64,000 nucleotides of DNA from Melioribacteraceae bacterium. GTDB lineage: Bacteria; Bacteroidota; Ignavibacteria; Ignavibacteriales; Melioribacteraceae. The stretch is from NCBI GenBank assembly GCA_027030245.1, contig JALVFE010000016.1, positions 434,001-498,000 on the forward strand, in the 5' to 3' direction. Positions within the stretch are counted from its first letter, which is position 1; each line of letters begins with the position of its first letter. Of the stretch, positions 53,566 through 62,345 are shown in pieces. The notes under the pieces were generated by a model, which ran no database searches, had not been told where the DNA came from, and saw only the letters and a program-made list of their open reading frames with translations. Made by a program: the position numbers and the translations under genes.

Positions 53566-54941
53566 GCTTCTCTCTCAATAAGTTTTCCGGCAAATTCTTC
53601 CATTCTCATTCCGCGGGAACCTTTAAATAGTATAATACTGTTGCTTACGTCCAGCTTTTCCAAATATTTTTCCAACGATTTTCTCATCCGGAAATGTTTT
53701 GCATTTATTCCGGTTTTAGTTAATTCGCCGTTCAAAAATTTCATATACTTACCAATTGTTAAAACTAATTCCGGTCGTAATTTTCTTATTTGGGTTTTTA
53801 TTTTTTTATGGAACTCAACGCTTTTTTCTCCTAATTCCAGCATATCGCCAAACACAACAATTTTATTTTTGTACAGTTTAATTCTTCCCAAAACATCCAA
53901 AGCTTCTTTAACGGATTGCGGATTGGAATTATAAGTATCGTCAATAATGGCGAAACCGTTTTTCAGAACCAAGTTCAACCTTCCCTTAACCGGTTCGATA
54001 CGTCTTGTTCCTGCTATTATTTCTTTTTTTGTTAAACCGAGTTTAAGAGCAATGGTTACTGCAGCCAAGTAATTCAAGGCATTCGAGTTCCCCAAAAGCG
54101 GTAAAACGGTCGATATATTCTTACCGAAACCTTTAACATTAATTTTACTTTTTCCATCTTTCCTAAAACCCACGATGCTTCCTTTAACATGCGGCGAACC
54201 TTCGAATCCATAACAAACAGCGTTAACATATTTATGTTTTTTAGAAGCTAAAAATTTATCGTCGGTATTAATAAATATTGTTCCACCCAAATTTTCGGTA
54301 ACATTCAACAAAGCCTCTTTTTCTTTGAATACGCCGCTTCTGTTCCGCAAATATTGAATATGGGAATCACCGATATTGGTAATAGCCGCATAATCCGGTT
54401 CGGCAATTTTAGCCGTATATTCAATTTCCCCGAAGTGGTTGGTGCCGTGCTCCAATACCAAAACCTCGGTTTTATCATTTGCGGATAATATTGTTAAAGG
54501 CACGCCTATTTGGTTATTGTTATTACCTTCGCTTTTTGTAACCTTAAACCGTTCGCTTAACAATGTTGCAAGTATTTCTTTGGTTGTAGTTTTACCGTTA
54601 CTGCCGGTAATCGATATAACCGTAGGATTTAATTTTCGTCTCCAAATTCGCGCAATACTTCCGTAAGCCGTAAGTGTATTTTTCACCGTAACGATTGGAA
54701 CATTTATATCATCGAAATATTTCAATTTTCTTCTGTTGATCACAACTATTCCGGCACCTTTATTTACGGCTTCTTTCACAAAATCGTGACCGTCAAAATT
54801 CTGTCCTTTAATAGCAACAAACATTGAATTTTTTGTAATTTTTCTTGAATCTATAAACACTTTTTTCACCGGTTTAAATTCATTGGGATTAAAAATCTCC
54901 GCAGTCTCAATCTCGAATATGTCTTTTAATGTTAATCTCAA
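53562..54941 (-). CDS. murF: UDP-MurNAc-tripeptide D-alanyl-D-alanine ligase
   Basis: The 459-residue Mur ligase has the MurF-type N-terminal domain (D-S-R-K-I-T-K-N-S-M-F-V-A-I-K-G), P-loop G-S-N-G-K-T-T-T-K-E (113-122) and I-D-D-T-Y-N-S-N-P. It adds D-Ala-D-Ala, completing the pentapeptide. The start is a TTG at 54939-54941, 4 bp after murE; no ATG exists until residue 40, which lies past conserved domain residues, so TTG is the best choice. Confidence 0.95.
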   Translation of the reverse strand: MRLTLKDIFEIETAEIFNPNEFKPVKKVFIDSRKITKNSMFVAIKGQNFDGHDFVKEAVNKGAGIVVINRRKLKYFDDINVPIVTVKNTLTAYGSIARIWRRKLNPTVISITGSNGKTTTKEILATLLSERFKVTKSEGNNNNQIGVPLTILSANDKTEVLVLEHGTNHFGEIEYTAKIAEPDYAAITNIGDSHIQYLRNRSGVFKEKEALLNVTENLGGTIFINTDDKFLASKKHKYVNAVCYGFEGSPHVKGSIVGFRKDGKSKINVKGFGKNISTVLPLLGNSNALNYLAAVTIALKLGLTKKEIIAGTRRIEPVKGRLNLVLKNGFAIIDDTYNSNPQSVKEALDVLGRIKLYKNKIVVFGDMLELGEKSVEFHKKIKTQIRKLRPELVLTIGKYMKFLNGELTKTGINAKHFRMRKSLEKYLEKLDVSNSIILFKGSRGMRMEEFAGKLIEREA

Positions 54942-54945
54942 TATT

Positions 54946-56409
54946 TTATTTCAAATATTTTAGTACCGTTTCTTTATCGGAGAAATATTTCCGTACTCCT
55001 TTTATTTCCTGATAATCTTCGTGACCTTTACCGGCAACCAATATAACCGCATCGGAAGGAGAATTTAGTATTGCTTCTTTAATTGCCGTTTCCCTGTCTT
55101 CTATCACTTTATAATTTTCACCCTTCATTCCATCGAGTATTTCGTTAATAATATCGAAAGGGTCTTCCGAACGCGGATTATCGGATGTAACGATTACCAT
55201 ATCACTCAACTCTTCGGCTATTTTGCCCATTACGGGTCTTTTTTCTTTATCCCTGTCTCCCCCGCAACCGAAGACCGTATAAATTTTTCTTTCGCCCTTA
55301 ACTATATGGTGAATTGCCAGAAGCGCTTCTTTAAGACTGTCAGCCGTGTGAGAATAATCGACAATAACTTTTTTCTTTCCTTCGCCCAGCACTTCGAATC
55401 TTCCGGGAACTTGCGGCGTTTGATTAATTCCTTCCACTATCTTCTCTGCATCCAATCCGGAAAGCGACAGCACAGAAAAAGCTGCGGTAGCATTATACGC
55501 ATTAAATTTTCCAATCAATTTTGTGTTAACCGAGTATGTCCGTTTTCCGTATTCAATTTCAAACCTTGTTCCGTCCAAGTCGTATTCAACATTTTTAATT
55601 TGGAAATCGGACGGTTCGTTTATTCCGTATGTGAAATATTTTGCTTTTGTTTCGTTTACAAGATTTTTCCAATTTTTATCATCCGCATTAACTATAGCCG
55701 TGGCATCGGGTTTTAAGAAATCGAAAAAAGTCTTTTTTGTTTGAAAATAATCTTCAAACGTTTTGTGAAAATCCATGTGATCGGAAGTAATATTTGTAAA
55801 CACTCCGAAATCAAAATCCAAGTAATCGATTCTATGCAGTGCAATCGAATGGGAAGAAACTTCCATAATGCAATATTCACATCCCTCTGTTACCATTTCT
55901 TTCATCAACCAATTGATTTTATTGGCTTCCGGCGTTGTTAATTTCGAAGGAAATTGTTTTTCCCCAACCAAATATTTATTTGTACCGATTAAACCGCTTT
56001 TAATATTCAGAAAATCCAATACGCTTCTAATAAAATAGGATGTGGTTGTTTTCCCTTTTGTGCCCGTAATCCCAATCAGTTTTAGTTTTTCGGACGGACG
56101 GCCGTAAAAGTAATGCGAAATTTCCGCCAAAGATAATCTTGAATTTTCAACAACAATCTCTGCCGATTTTTCCGGATCGATTAATCCCACGGGAACCGCA
56201 TCGGGATTTTCTACTACAATTACCGAAGCGCCTTTTGCCACTGCATCGTTGATAAATTTATGTCCGTCTACCTTAAATCCTTTAACGGCAACAAACATCG
56301 AGTTTTTCTTAACTTCCCTCGAATCTATCGTAATGTCGTCAACCTCAACATCGACTGCTCCGGTTACTTGTATTGTTTTAATATTATTTAACAATTCACT
56401 CATTTTCAT
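54946..56409 (-). CDS. murE: UDP-MurNAc-tripeptide synthetase (meso-DAP type)
   Basis: The 487-residue Mur ligase has P-loop G-T-K-G-K-T-T-T (116-123), the S-S-H-S-I-A-L-H-R motif, and D410-N-P-R413 in the amino-acid pocket. That tetrad is characteristic of enzymes adding meso-diaminopimelate rather than lysine. So the peptidoglycan is expected to be of the DAP type, as usual in Gram-negatives. The start overlaps the ftsI stop by one base; a second in-frame ATG lies two codons later. Confidence 0.96.
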   Translation of the reverse strand: MKMSELLNNIKTIQVTGAVDVEVDDITIDSREVKKNSMFVAVKGFKVDGHKFINDAVAKGASVIVVENPDAVPVGLIDPEKSAEIVVENSRLSLAEISHYFYGRPSEKLKLIGITGTKGKTTTSYFIRSVLDFLNIKSGLIGTNKYLVGEKQFPSKLTTPEANKINWLMKEMVTEGCEYCIMEVSSHSIALHRIDYLDFDFGVFTNITSDHMDFHKTFEDYFQTKKTFFDFLKPDATAIVNADDKNWKNLVNETKAKYFTYGINEPSDFQIKNVEYDLDGTRFEIEYGKRTYSVNTKLIGKFNAYNATAAFSVLSLSGLDAEKIVEGINQTPQVPGRFEVLGEGKKKVIVDYSHTADSLKEALLAIHHIVKGERKIYTVFGCGGDRDKEKRPVMGKIAEELSDMVIVTSDNPRSEDPFDIINEILDGMKGENYKVIEDRETAIKEAILNSPSDAVILVAGKGHEDYQEIKGVRKYFSDKETVLKYLK

Positions 56410-58427
56410 TAATTAACAGATACTCCTTCAGGTACGTTTATCATTTTGCATTTTATGACGCACGTTGTCTTTTCATTAATTCTAGCTCCGGGCTTAACAC
56501 TTTGACTAACAACTTTGCCGTTACCGACGATTTTATATTTTATTTTCAGCTTGCTTAAAATTGATATTGCTTCGCGCATAGATTTGTTTTTCAGTTCCGG
56601 CATAACACCTGCCGGCAGATTATCATACTTGCTGTTAACTATATTTTCTTTTTTCGAAGAAGGGTTAAAAAATCCTTCTTGATTATCGTTTTCGTTTTGT
56701 GTAATAAGTTTTGTTATTGGTGAATTATTTCTTCTGATTTCTTTTTTCTCAAGATCAAGATTCAAATCTATATCGATAATTCTTTGCATTACGTTTTTAA
56801 AAATCGGCGCTGCTACTTGTCCGCCGTACCTGCCAACTTCGGGTGAATCCACCAAAATAAAACACAAAAGTTTAGGATTGTCGGCAGGCAGAAATCCGAT
56901 GAAAGAAGAATTGTAATATTTATTAGAATACCTTCCGTTTATTAATTTTTGCGATGTTCCGGTTTTACCGCCCACCAATACATCTTTGAGTTGAGCCAAT
57001 TGGGCAGTTCCGTTTTCAACCACACCGATCATCATATTTCTAATTTGCTCGGAAGTTCTATCACTTATCACTCTTCTGATTTCTTTTTTTCCGTTTGACA
57101 AAATCGTTCTGTCTTCTTCGTCCACAATTTTCTTTACTGTATACGGGCGCAATAAATGTCCGCCGTTTACCAAAGCGGCATAAGCCATTGTAATTTGGAT
57201 AGGTGTAACCGAAATCTCGTATCCGTGCGAGATAAACGCTTTAGATATTGCGGAATAAGAAGACGGTTTTTTTAACATTCCCTTGGCTTCGCCGGGAAGA
57301 TCTATTTCGGTGTAATTACCGAATCCGAAATCGCGTAATCCTTTATAGAATATTCTGTCGTTTAATCTCCCGCTAAGCTTAACAATTCCGATGTTACTCG
57401 AATGTTCAATAATCTCGGAGACCGTAAGCTTTTTGTATTTATGCGTATCGTGAATTGTAGCGCCTTTAATTCTGTATTTTCCGTTTTCGGTATTAATAAC
57501 TTCATAAGGTTTTGCCAAGCCGTTTTCCAGAAGCATTGCAACAACAATGGATTTAATCGTGGAACCAGGTTCATAAGTATCACTAATAGCTCTGTTCCGT
57601 CTGTTCTTTTGCGGGTTCTTTCCGTATTTCTCCGGGGTGAAGTCGGGCAAGCTGACAAGCGAAAGAATCTCCCCGGTATTCGGATCGACAATTATTCCAA
57701 CTGCCGATTTACCTTTATATTTCGCCAATCCTTTTTCTAACTCTTCCCTCAATATTTTCTGGTAACTTTTATTGATTGTCAATACAATGTTATATCCCGG
57801 CATCGGATTCATTGATTGTTCGTATAAGACAGTTACCTTTTTTCCGCGAGCGTCTTGTTCGGCAACCAAAAATCCGTCTTTTCCTACCAGGTATTTATTA
57901 TAGACTTTCTCGATTCCGTCCAAACCCCGCAGTTGTCTATCGACCGCTCCGATAACATGAGCGGTAATTTTACCGTAAGGATAAATTCTGGTATAATCCT
58001 GGGTTTTATAATATCCGCTTGCCGTAAAGTCCTCCAACAACCGGGCTTTTTCCTGACTTATTTTTTTCTCTAAAATAATATTCCCTTTTCCGCGTTTAAT
58101 TTTGTTTATATAATAAGACGGTTTTTTATTAAATATCTTTGCCAACTTACGTGCGATTTTCGTCCTATCTTTTTTGTATTTTCCGTTCAACATTCTGCAA
58201 TCGGCATATAAAGTATTGTCTTGTTTCGTATATGCCAATATCTCACCGTTTCTATCCAGTATTAATCCCCTTTCGGCTTTAAGCGTAATTATTTTGTTTT
58301 GTTGTTTATCCGCTTGAGATTTATACTTTTCGTGACTTGAAATTTGAATAATGAAAAGCCGGATTACCAACAAACCGAAAAGAAAAATCACAAACGCACT
58401 TAACAATAATACGCGGGAATTACTCAT
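56409..58427 (-). CDS. ftsI: Septal transpeptidase FtsI/PBP2-type penicillin-binding protein
   Basis: From the ATG at 58425-58427 the product has 672 residues; a TTG at 58442 would only lengthen the overlap with ftsL. A transmembrane helix (about 5-30) leads to a pedestal domain and a transpeptidase domain with S289-T-I-K292 (nucleophile and Lys), S-S-N and K-T-G-T motifs, all intact. A C-terminal PASTA domain (about 610-670) is a feature seen in SpoVD-like and Bacteroidota-group homologues and absent in E. coli FtsI. It crosslinks septal peptidoglycan with FtsW as its glycosyltransferase partner. Confidence 0.96.
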   Translation of the reverse strand: MSNSRVLLLSAFVIFLFGLLVIRLFIIQISSHEKYKSQADKQQNKIITLKAERGLILDRNGEILAYTKQDNTLYADCRMLNGKYKKDRTKIARKLAKIFNKKPSYYINKIKRGKGNIILEKKISQEKARLLEDFTASGYYKTQDYTRIYPYGKITAHVIGAVDRQLRGLDGIEKVYNKYLVGKDGFLVAEQDARGKKVTVLYEQSMNPMPGYNIVLTINKSYQKILREELEKGLAKYKGKSAVGIIVDPNTGEILSLVSLPDFTPEKYGKNPQKNRRNRAISDTYEPGSTIKSIVVAMLLENGLAKPYEVINTENGKYRIKGATIHDTHKYKKLTVSEIIEHSSNIGIVKLSGRLNDRIFYKGLRDFGFGNYTEIDLPGEAKGMLKKPSSYSAISKAFISHGYEISVTPIQITMAYAALVNGGHLLRPYTVKKIVDEEDRTILSNGKKEIRRVISDRTSEQIRNMMIGVVENGTAQLAQLKDVLVGGKTGTSQKLINGRYSNKYYNSSFIGFLPADNPKLLCFILVDSPEVGRYGGQVAAPIFKNVMQRIIDIDLNLDLEKKEIRRNNSPITKLITQNENDNQEGFFNPSSKKENIVNSKYDNLPAGVMPELKNKSMREAISILSKLKIKYKIVGNGKVVSQSVKPGARINEKTTCVIKCKMINVPEGVSVN

Positions 58428-58743
58428 ATTTTTTTTCGACAATACTTTTAATTAAGTTGACCTTACTCTTATTTATATGAATTTTTTTCAGGTTGTTTAT
58501 TTTGATCAACCCGAGCTTGAAAGCTTTCGGAATAATTACTTCTTCCGATGAAAGTTTTTGTACTTCAACCCTACTGGCTTCCAAACGATCGTTCAAATCA
58601 TTTAATAACGAAAGCTTTTCGTTTTTTATCGAATTCAATTTTTCAATTTCGCTAATCGAGTATAAATGAATAAATAATAACGGAGTAATTGTCAGAATAG
58701 AAAAAAGTAGTTTTTTCAAAAAAGCTTTATTATTACCTTTCAC
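58420..58743 (-). CDS. ftsL: FtsL-like division protein
   Basis: The 107-residue protein has a short basic N-terminus, one transmembrane helix (about 10-29) and a following heptad-like coiled coil (about 30-65), the FtsL architecture. Sequence conservation is low, so identification relies on size, topology and position between rsmH and ftsI. FtsL bridges FtsQ/FtsB and the FtsW-FtsI synthase. It follows rsmH directly with no gap and overlaps ftsI by 8 bp. Confidence 0.85.
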   Translation of the reverse strand: MKGNNKAFLKKLLFSILTITPLLFIHLYSISEIEKLNSIKNEKLSLLNDLNDRLEASRVEVQKLSSEEVIIPKAFKLGLIKINNLKKIHINKSKVNLIKSIVEKKYE

Positions 58744-59664
58744 TTAAATTCTCTCCGCAACTCTTAATTTTGCGCTTCTGGCGCGCTTGTTAATTTTTAT
58801 TTCCTCCTCCGACGGCGTAACCGGTTTTTTAGTTAATATTTTCAACCTCTTTTGCTTGTCACAAACACACACGGGTGTTTCAGGCGGACAAACACATGAG
58901 AGAGTTTCGTATTTAAAGGTCTCTTTAACAATACGGTCTTCTAGTGAATGATAAGATATTACTACTAACCTTCCACCGGGTTTCAACATATCGACCGCAT
59001 CGGTTAAGAATTGTTTTAATTCGTCAAGCTCGTTATTCACGTATATTCTAAAAGCTTGAAATATTTTAGATAAAATTTTATATGATTTGTATTTAGGAAT
59101 TATTTCTTCGATAATTGCACGGAGTTGTAAAGTGGAAGTTATTTTTTTACTCGCTCTTGCTTCTACTATTTTTGCGGCTATTCTGTGTGCATTCCGGACT
59201 TCACCGAATTTCTTCAATATTTCGGTTAATTTTTCAAGGGGATAGTTATTTATGACGTATGATGCCGGTTTACCTTTGGTTTTGTCCATTCTTAAATCGA
59301 GCGGACTATCGGTTCTGTAAGAAAACCCGGAAAGCCCGTCATCGAGTTGAACCGATGAAACTCCGAGGTCGGCGAAAATACCATCGTAAGCATTAATAAA
59401 TTGGATCATGGATACTCTTTTAATTTCGGTAAAACCGGTATTGAAAATTTTTACTCTGGAATCATTCTTAAATTTTTCTTTGCAATGCTTATATGCTTTT
59501 TCATCCTTGTCGGTGCCGACCAAGGTAGCATTGCTATTTAATGTTTTGAGTATTTCTGCAGCGTGACCTCCATAACCTATTGTTGCGTCAAAATAAATTC
59601 CGGACTTATCGGTAATTAAATATTTCAAACTTTCATTCAGTAAGACCGGAACATGTAAGCTCAT
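58744..59664 (-). CDS. rsmH: 16S rRNA m4C1402 methyltransferase
   Basis: The 306-residue enzyme carries the RsmH/MraW N-terminus H-V-P-V-L-L-N-E, the SAM site D-A-T-I-G-Y-G-G-H at 26-34, F-A-D-L-G-V-S-S-V-Q-L-D and the C-terminal N-K-R-A-R-S-A-K-L-R. It methylates N4 of C1402 in the 16S rRNA decoding centre. It overlaps mraZ by 4 bp and is followed directly by ftsL. Confidence 0.97.
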   Translation of the reverse strand: MSLHVPVLLNESLKYLITDKSGIYFDATIGYGGHAAEILKTLNSNATLVGTDKDEKAYKHCKEKFKNDSRVKIFNTGFTEIKRVSMIQFINAYDGIFADLGVSSVQLDDGLSGFSYRTDSPLDLRMDKTKGKPASYVINNYPLEKLTEILKKFGEVRNAHRIAAKIVEARASKKITSTLQLRAIIEEIIPKYKSYKILSKIFQAFRIYVNNELDELKQFLTDAVDMLKPGGRLVVISYHSLEDRIVKETFKYETLSCVCPPETPVCVCDKQKRLKILTKKPVTPSEEEIKINKRARSAKLRVAERI

Positions 59665-60110
59665 TGTTCTCTTATTTTCATAACTTCGCGTGCAATTTCG
59701 GCATACGGAATTTCATTTTCCTGAATATACTTTTCGTAAATTTCGGGATTCCAAATTTCGATTTTCTTAATTGCTCCGAGAATCAAAACTTCTTTTTCGA
59801 TTCCGGCAAATTCAATCAAAGATTTTGGAATAAGAATTCTTGACTGAGAATCGAGCTTGTCTTCGGCTGCTTCTTGCAGAAACATTCGTAAGAACATTGC
59901 TTCCTTCGGATCGAACGTATTTAATTGATTTAACTTATGCGCTACCAATTCTTTCCACTGATCCAAAGGATAAAGGTCGATGCATTGTGCCGTACCCCTG
60001 GTCATAACAAAGGAATCGTTTGCTTCCGGATTAATAAATTTGCGTAATTTAGCCGGAATGCTAACTCTTCCTTTTGAATCGATCGAATATTTAAAACTTC
60101 CTATAAACAT
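59661..60110 (-). CDS. mraZ: Transcriptional regulator MraZ
   Basis: The ATG at 60108-60110 gives 149 residues starting M-F-I-G-S-F, the conserved MraZ opening. A frame extending to 60188 would cover the promoter, so it is rejected. Two SpoVT/AbrB-type beta domains are visible, each with the D-S-(K/Q)-x-R motif: D11-S-K-G-R15 and D87-S-Q-S-R91. MraZ binds DNA upstream of its own operon and represses the dcw cluster in other bacteria. The promoter at 60159-60188 lies just upstream. Confidence 0.96.
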   Translation of the reverse strand: MFIGSFKYSIDSKGRVSIPAKLRKFINPEANDSFVMTRGTAQCIDLYPLDQWKELVAHKLNQLNTFDPKEAMFLRMFLQEAAEDKLDSQSRILIPKSLIEFAGIEKEVLILGAIKKIEIWNPEIYEKYIQENEIPYAEIAREVMKIREQ

Positions 60111-60417
60111 ATTTTGACATTTTTTGGGATAATTCAACACAATTCCCCACGGGATAGCAAAATAACTGTTTTTTTGTGGGAAAGTCAAGTATTTTTTTGA
60201 AAATTATTTTATTTCATATAAAAGGTTACAAGATTTTAATGCGGGATATTTCCGGTATAATTTCCAAATCTTAGGATTTACTTATCTTTAAGTGGAAATG
60301 TATCGCATTTTCAAAAAATCCAGAAATATTTATGCGAAAAAAAAGAAAATAATTAAAAATGTTTCCTTTTTTCTCTATAAGAATTATAAAGCCCTTCCTC
60401 GTTAAAATTTGGGTAAA
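60111..60417. other. 307-bp divergent region between mraZ and the plus-strand TPR gene
   Basis: The minus-strand promoter for mraZ lies at 60159-60188. On the plus strand a TATAAT hexamer sits at 60256-60261, without a good -35 partner at the usual spacing, so it is only a possible promoter element for the TPR gene. Three GGGA-type pentamers (60125, 60150, 60177) resemble MraZ targets but are not in the phased direct-repeat array known from E. coli. Nothing else was recognised. Confidence 0.5.
60159..60188 (-). promoter_or_regulatory. Sigma70-like promoter of the dcw cluster
   Basis: On the minus strand TTGACT (60183-60188) is followed by TATTTT (60159-60164) after 18 nt, or TTATTT after 17 nt. 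The predicted start would leave a leader of about 40 nt before the mraZ ATG. It is the only clear promoter seen for the 16-kb division cluster. Confidence 0.6.
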
Positions 60418-61020
60418 ATGGATGGAATTGTATTAAAGATTTTTTCGGAGTTAATTGATGATTTATTAAAAGAAGGCAATTTATTGTCACAAGTAAATCA
60501 CTATAACAAAGCAATCGAGTTTTATTCCCGTGCAATTCAGTCAAACCCCCGAGATACGAAGGCACTATTTGAAAGAGGGAAAATATTATTGACGTCGGGT
60601 GAATACAAAGGTGCTTTGGCAGATTTTAATTTACTGATTTACATTGACGACAATGACTTCTTTTACTTTTGGAGAGGTTTAACCGAACTGCTACTCCAGC
60701 GATACAAAAGTGCCCGGGACGACTTTACTACAACCCTGACATCTGATATTATTTATAACTATCATTTTGATATTATTCCTTTGGCATACTTGCTAAGAGG
60801 CGTTACCAATTATATGCTAAATACTTTAGACGAGGCATTGAAAGATTATGATTTAGCAATTAAAAAATTTCCCGATTTTCCCGAGGCTTATCTTTTCAGA
60901 GGCTTTATTTATTGGGATAAAAACATGAAGGATAAAGCACTATCGGATTGGAGACAATCGATTCTCCTTGGTAATGATTCAGCAATCGACCTGGTTTTTC
61001 ATTTTTCAAATTTTACTTGA
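60418..61020 (+). CDS. TPR-repeat protein
   Basis: The only plus-strand protein gene. From the ATG at 60418 the product has 200 residues; a TTG three codons upstream (60409) is possible but has no better ribosome-binding site. Tetratricopeptide repeats follow one another from about residue 17, with A-I-E-F-Y-S-R-A-I, A-L-A-D-F-N, A-L-K-D-Y-D-L-A-I and A-L-S-D-W-R as helix-A/B signatures. There is no signal peptide or membrane segment, so a cytosolic scaffold is likely. The stop codon's last base is the 3' end of the convergent tRNA-Thr gene. Specific partner unknown. Confidence 0.88.
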   Translation: MDGIVLKIFSELIDDLLKEGNLLSQVNHYNKAIEFYSRAIQSNPRDTKALFERGKILLTSGEYKGALADFNLLIYIDDNDFFYFWRGLTELLLQRYKSARDDFTTTLTSDIIYNYHFDIIPLAYLLRGVTNYMLNTLDEALKDYDLAIKKFPDFPEAYLFRGFIYWDKNMKDKALSDWRQSILLGNDSAIDLVFHFSNFT

Positions 61021-61092
61021 GCCATCTAGCGGACTCGAACCGCTGACCTGCTCATTACGAGTGAGCTGCTCTACCAACTGAGCTAAGATGGC
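61020..61092 (-). tRNA. tRNA-Thr (anticodon CGT)
   Basis: The minus-strand sequence folds into a complete 73-nt cloverleaf: a 7-bp acceptor stem, GCTC/GAGC D-stem, anticodon stem GCTCA/TGAGC around loop CTCGTAA (anticodon CGT, reading ACG), and T-arm AGCGG-TTCGAGT-CCGCT. CCA is not encoded, so the 3' end is added by the tRNA nucleotidyltransferase. It lies 11 bp after the COX24-like gene and its last base is within the stop codon of the convergent TPR gene. Confidence 0.97.
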
Positions 61093-61103
61093 TTAAAAGA
61101 AAA

Positions 61104-61199
61104 TTATCTTAATTTCTTTTTGTGTCTGTTTTTTCTCAGTCGTTTTTTTCTTTTGTGGGTTGCCATTTTATGACGTTTTCTTTTTCTTCCGCAAGGCAT
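61104..61199 (-). CDS. AURKAIP1/COX24-domain small basic (ribosome-associated) protein
   Basis: An ATG at 61197-61199, preceded by GGAG at 8-nt spacing, opens a 31-codon frame ending in TAA at 61104-61106. The peptide is almost entirely Lys/Arg/His with M-P-C-G-R-K-R-K-R-H-K-M at the start and K-K-R-L-R-K-N-R-H-K-K at the end. This matches the short COX24-domain proteins of Bacteroidota-group genomes, which are related to the mitochondrial ribosomal protein mS38 and to small bacterial ribosomal proteins. A role in the small ribosomal subunit is inferred from family. It sits between the zinc-ribbon/TPR gene (11 bp) and tRNA-Thr (11 bp). Confidence 0.85.
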   Translation of the reverse strand: MPCGRKRKRHKMATHKRKKRLRKNRHKKKLR

Positions 61200-61210
61200 A
61201 AAAAGTTCTC

Positions 61211-61948
61211 CTAGTTATTATTTTCAAGTAATTCTTTTGCTTTTTGTCCTATTTTTGAATTAGGATCGATATCTATTGCTTTTTTCCACCAATATTTGGC
61301 TTTTTCCGTGTTACCGGCGGAATAATTAACTATTCCCAAATTAAAATTACCTATTTGATGTTCAGGGTTAATAGAAACCGCTTTTTCCATAGTTTGAATT
61401 GCTTTATCGTAATCTTCCAACTCAAAATAACACACTCCCATATCGATTAAAACATCCGCATCTTTAGGTCGCTTTGAAATATATTTTTGATAATACCCGA
61501 TAGCTTTTTTATAAAAACCGTTATCATTTAGAAGATGCGCAAGATTAACAAGAGATTCCAAATCGGCAGGATTTTTTTCCACAGCATCTTCTAGTTCTTT
61601 AATTCTTTGTAACGTTTTTAAATCCGCTCCGCCGTGACTTTCGGCGAAAGAATCGGTTTGATTAACTTGAGAATTATCGTTGTTAATTTGCACCGGTGCG
61701 GGAGAATCGAATTGCCCCGAAATTACCAATAAAAATCCGCTGAATGCCAATAATAAAATTATCAGTCCCATCAAAAAAGCGGTACTGACAACTTTTGTAT
61801 TCGCCGTTGTTTCTTTCTTGGTTCTTGCTGCTTTCTGTACCGGGGTATTTTCCTTTACCAACTTTGTTCCGCATTCGAAACAAAATTTACTGTTTGGATT
61901 GTTTTCTTTTCCGCAAGACGGGCAAATAATCGACTTATTTTTACTCAC
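61211..61948 (-). CDS. Zinc-ribbon and TPR membrane protein
   Basis: The 245-residue protein starts with a zinc ribbon (C9-x2-C12 and C23-x2-C26), has a linker, one transmembrane helix (about 53-76), and then tetratricopeptide repeats (about 110-240; Y-K-K-A-I-G-Y-Y-Q-K-Y-I, Y-D-K-A-I-Q-T-M-E-K-A-V, W-W-K-K-A-I). The topology suggests a cytoplasmic zinc ribbon with the TPRs on the outside, or the reverse. Start is GTG at 61946-61948. It follows the HU gene by 18 bp and precedes the COX24-like gene. Partners are unknown. Confidence 0.88.
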   Translation of the reverse strand: MSKNKSIICPSCGKENNPNSKFCFECGTKLVKENTPVQKAARTKKETTANTKVVSTAFLMGLIILLLAFSGFLLVISGQFDSPAPVQINNDNSQVNQTDSFAESHGGADLKTLQRIKELEDAVEKNPADLESLVNLAHLLNDNGFYKKAIGYYQKYISKRPKDADVLIDMGVCYFELEDYDKAIQTMEKAVSINPEHQIGNFNLGIVNYSAGNTEKAKYWWKKAIDIDPNSKIGQKAKELLENNN

Positions 61949-61966
61949 TAAATCTTAATCCTTATT

Positions 61967-62269
61967 TTACAGTTCGTTATTCTTTTCTTTCATTCCACGA
62001 TCGACGGTTGCTTTAAAATCTTTAGAAAATTTAAAAACCGGCACATAATGTTCGGGAACGTAAACTTTTTCTCCCGTTCTGGGATTACGCGCATAACGAG
62101 CATTTTTCTTCTTTACTTTATAACTTCCGAATCCTCTGATTTCAATTCCGTTTCCTTCTCTAAGAGCTTGAATAACAGTGTTAAGAAAACCTTCTATAAT
62201 TGCTTCCGTTTCGATTTTTGTTAATCCCGTACCGGAGGCAATTTTTTCAACTATGTCGGCTTTTGTCAT
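61967..62269 (-). CDS. HU/IHF-family DNA-binding protein
   Basis: From the ATG at 62267-62269, which follows AAGGAG at good spacing, the product is 100 residues, the HU/IHF standard. An extension to 62371 is in frame but would lie inside the inverted repeat and has no ribosome-binding site. Features are the N-terminal helices (T-K-A-D-I-V-E-K-I), the I-E-I-R-G-F-G-S-Y strand and the DNA-binding arm A-R-N-P-R-T-G-E-K-V. It bends or compacts DNA as a dimer. Whether it is HU or an IHF-like paralog cannot be told here. Confidence 0.95.
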   Translation of the reverse strand: MTKADIVEKIASGTGLTKIETEAIIEGFLNTVIQALREGNGIEIRGFGSYKVKKKNARYARNPRTGEKVYVPEHYVPVFKFSKDFKATVDRGMKEKNNEL

Positions 62270-62345
62270 TATAACTCCTTCATTGTATGAAAAATTTTTA
62301 TCAAAGCTGTAAAAGATAGGAATTTTTTTAAACAAATCAAACGTT

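Noticed and set aside
60120-60182. Possible MraZ boxes (GGGA pentamers at 60125, 60150 and 60177)
   Set aside because: They are not arranged as closely phased direct repeats as in known MraZ operators, and such pentamers arise by chance.
60237-60280. Plus-strand promoter for the TPR gene with TATAAT at 60256-60261
   Set aside because: No hexamer resembling TTGACA lies 16-18 nt upstream, so it is noted only in the intergenic entry.
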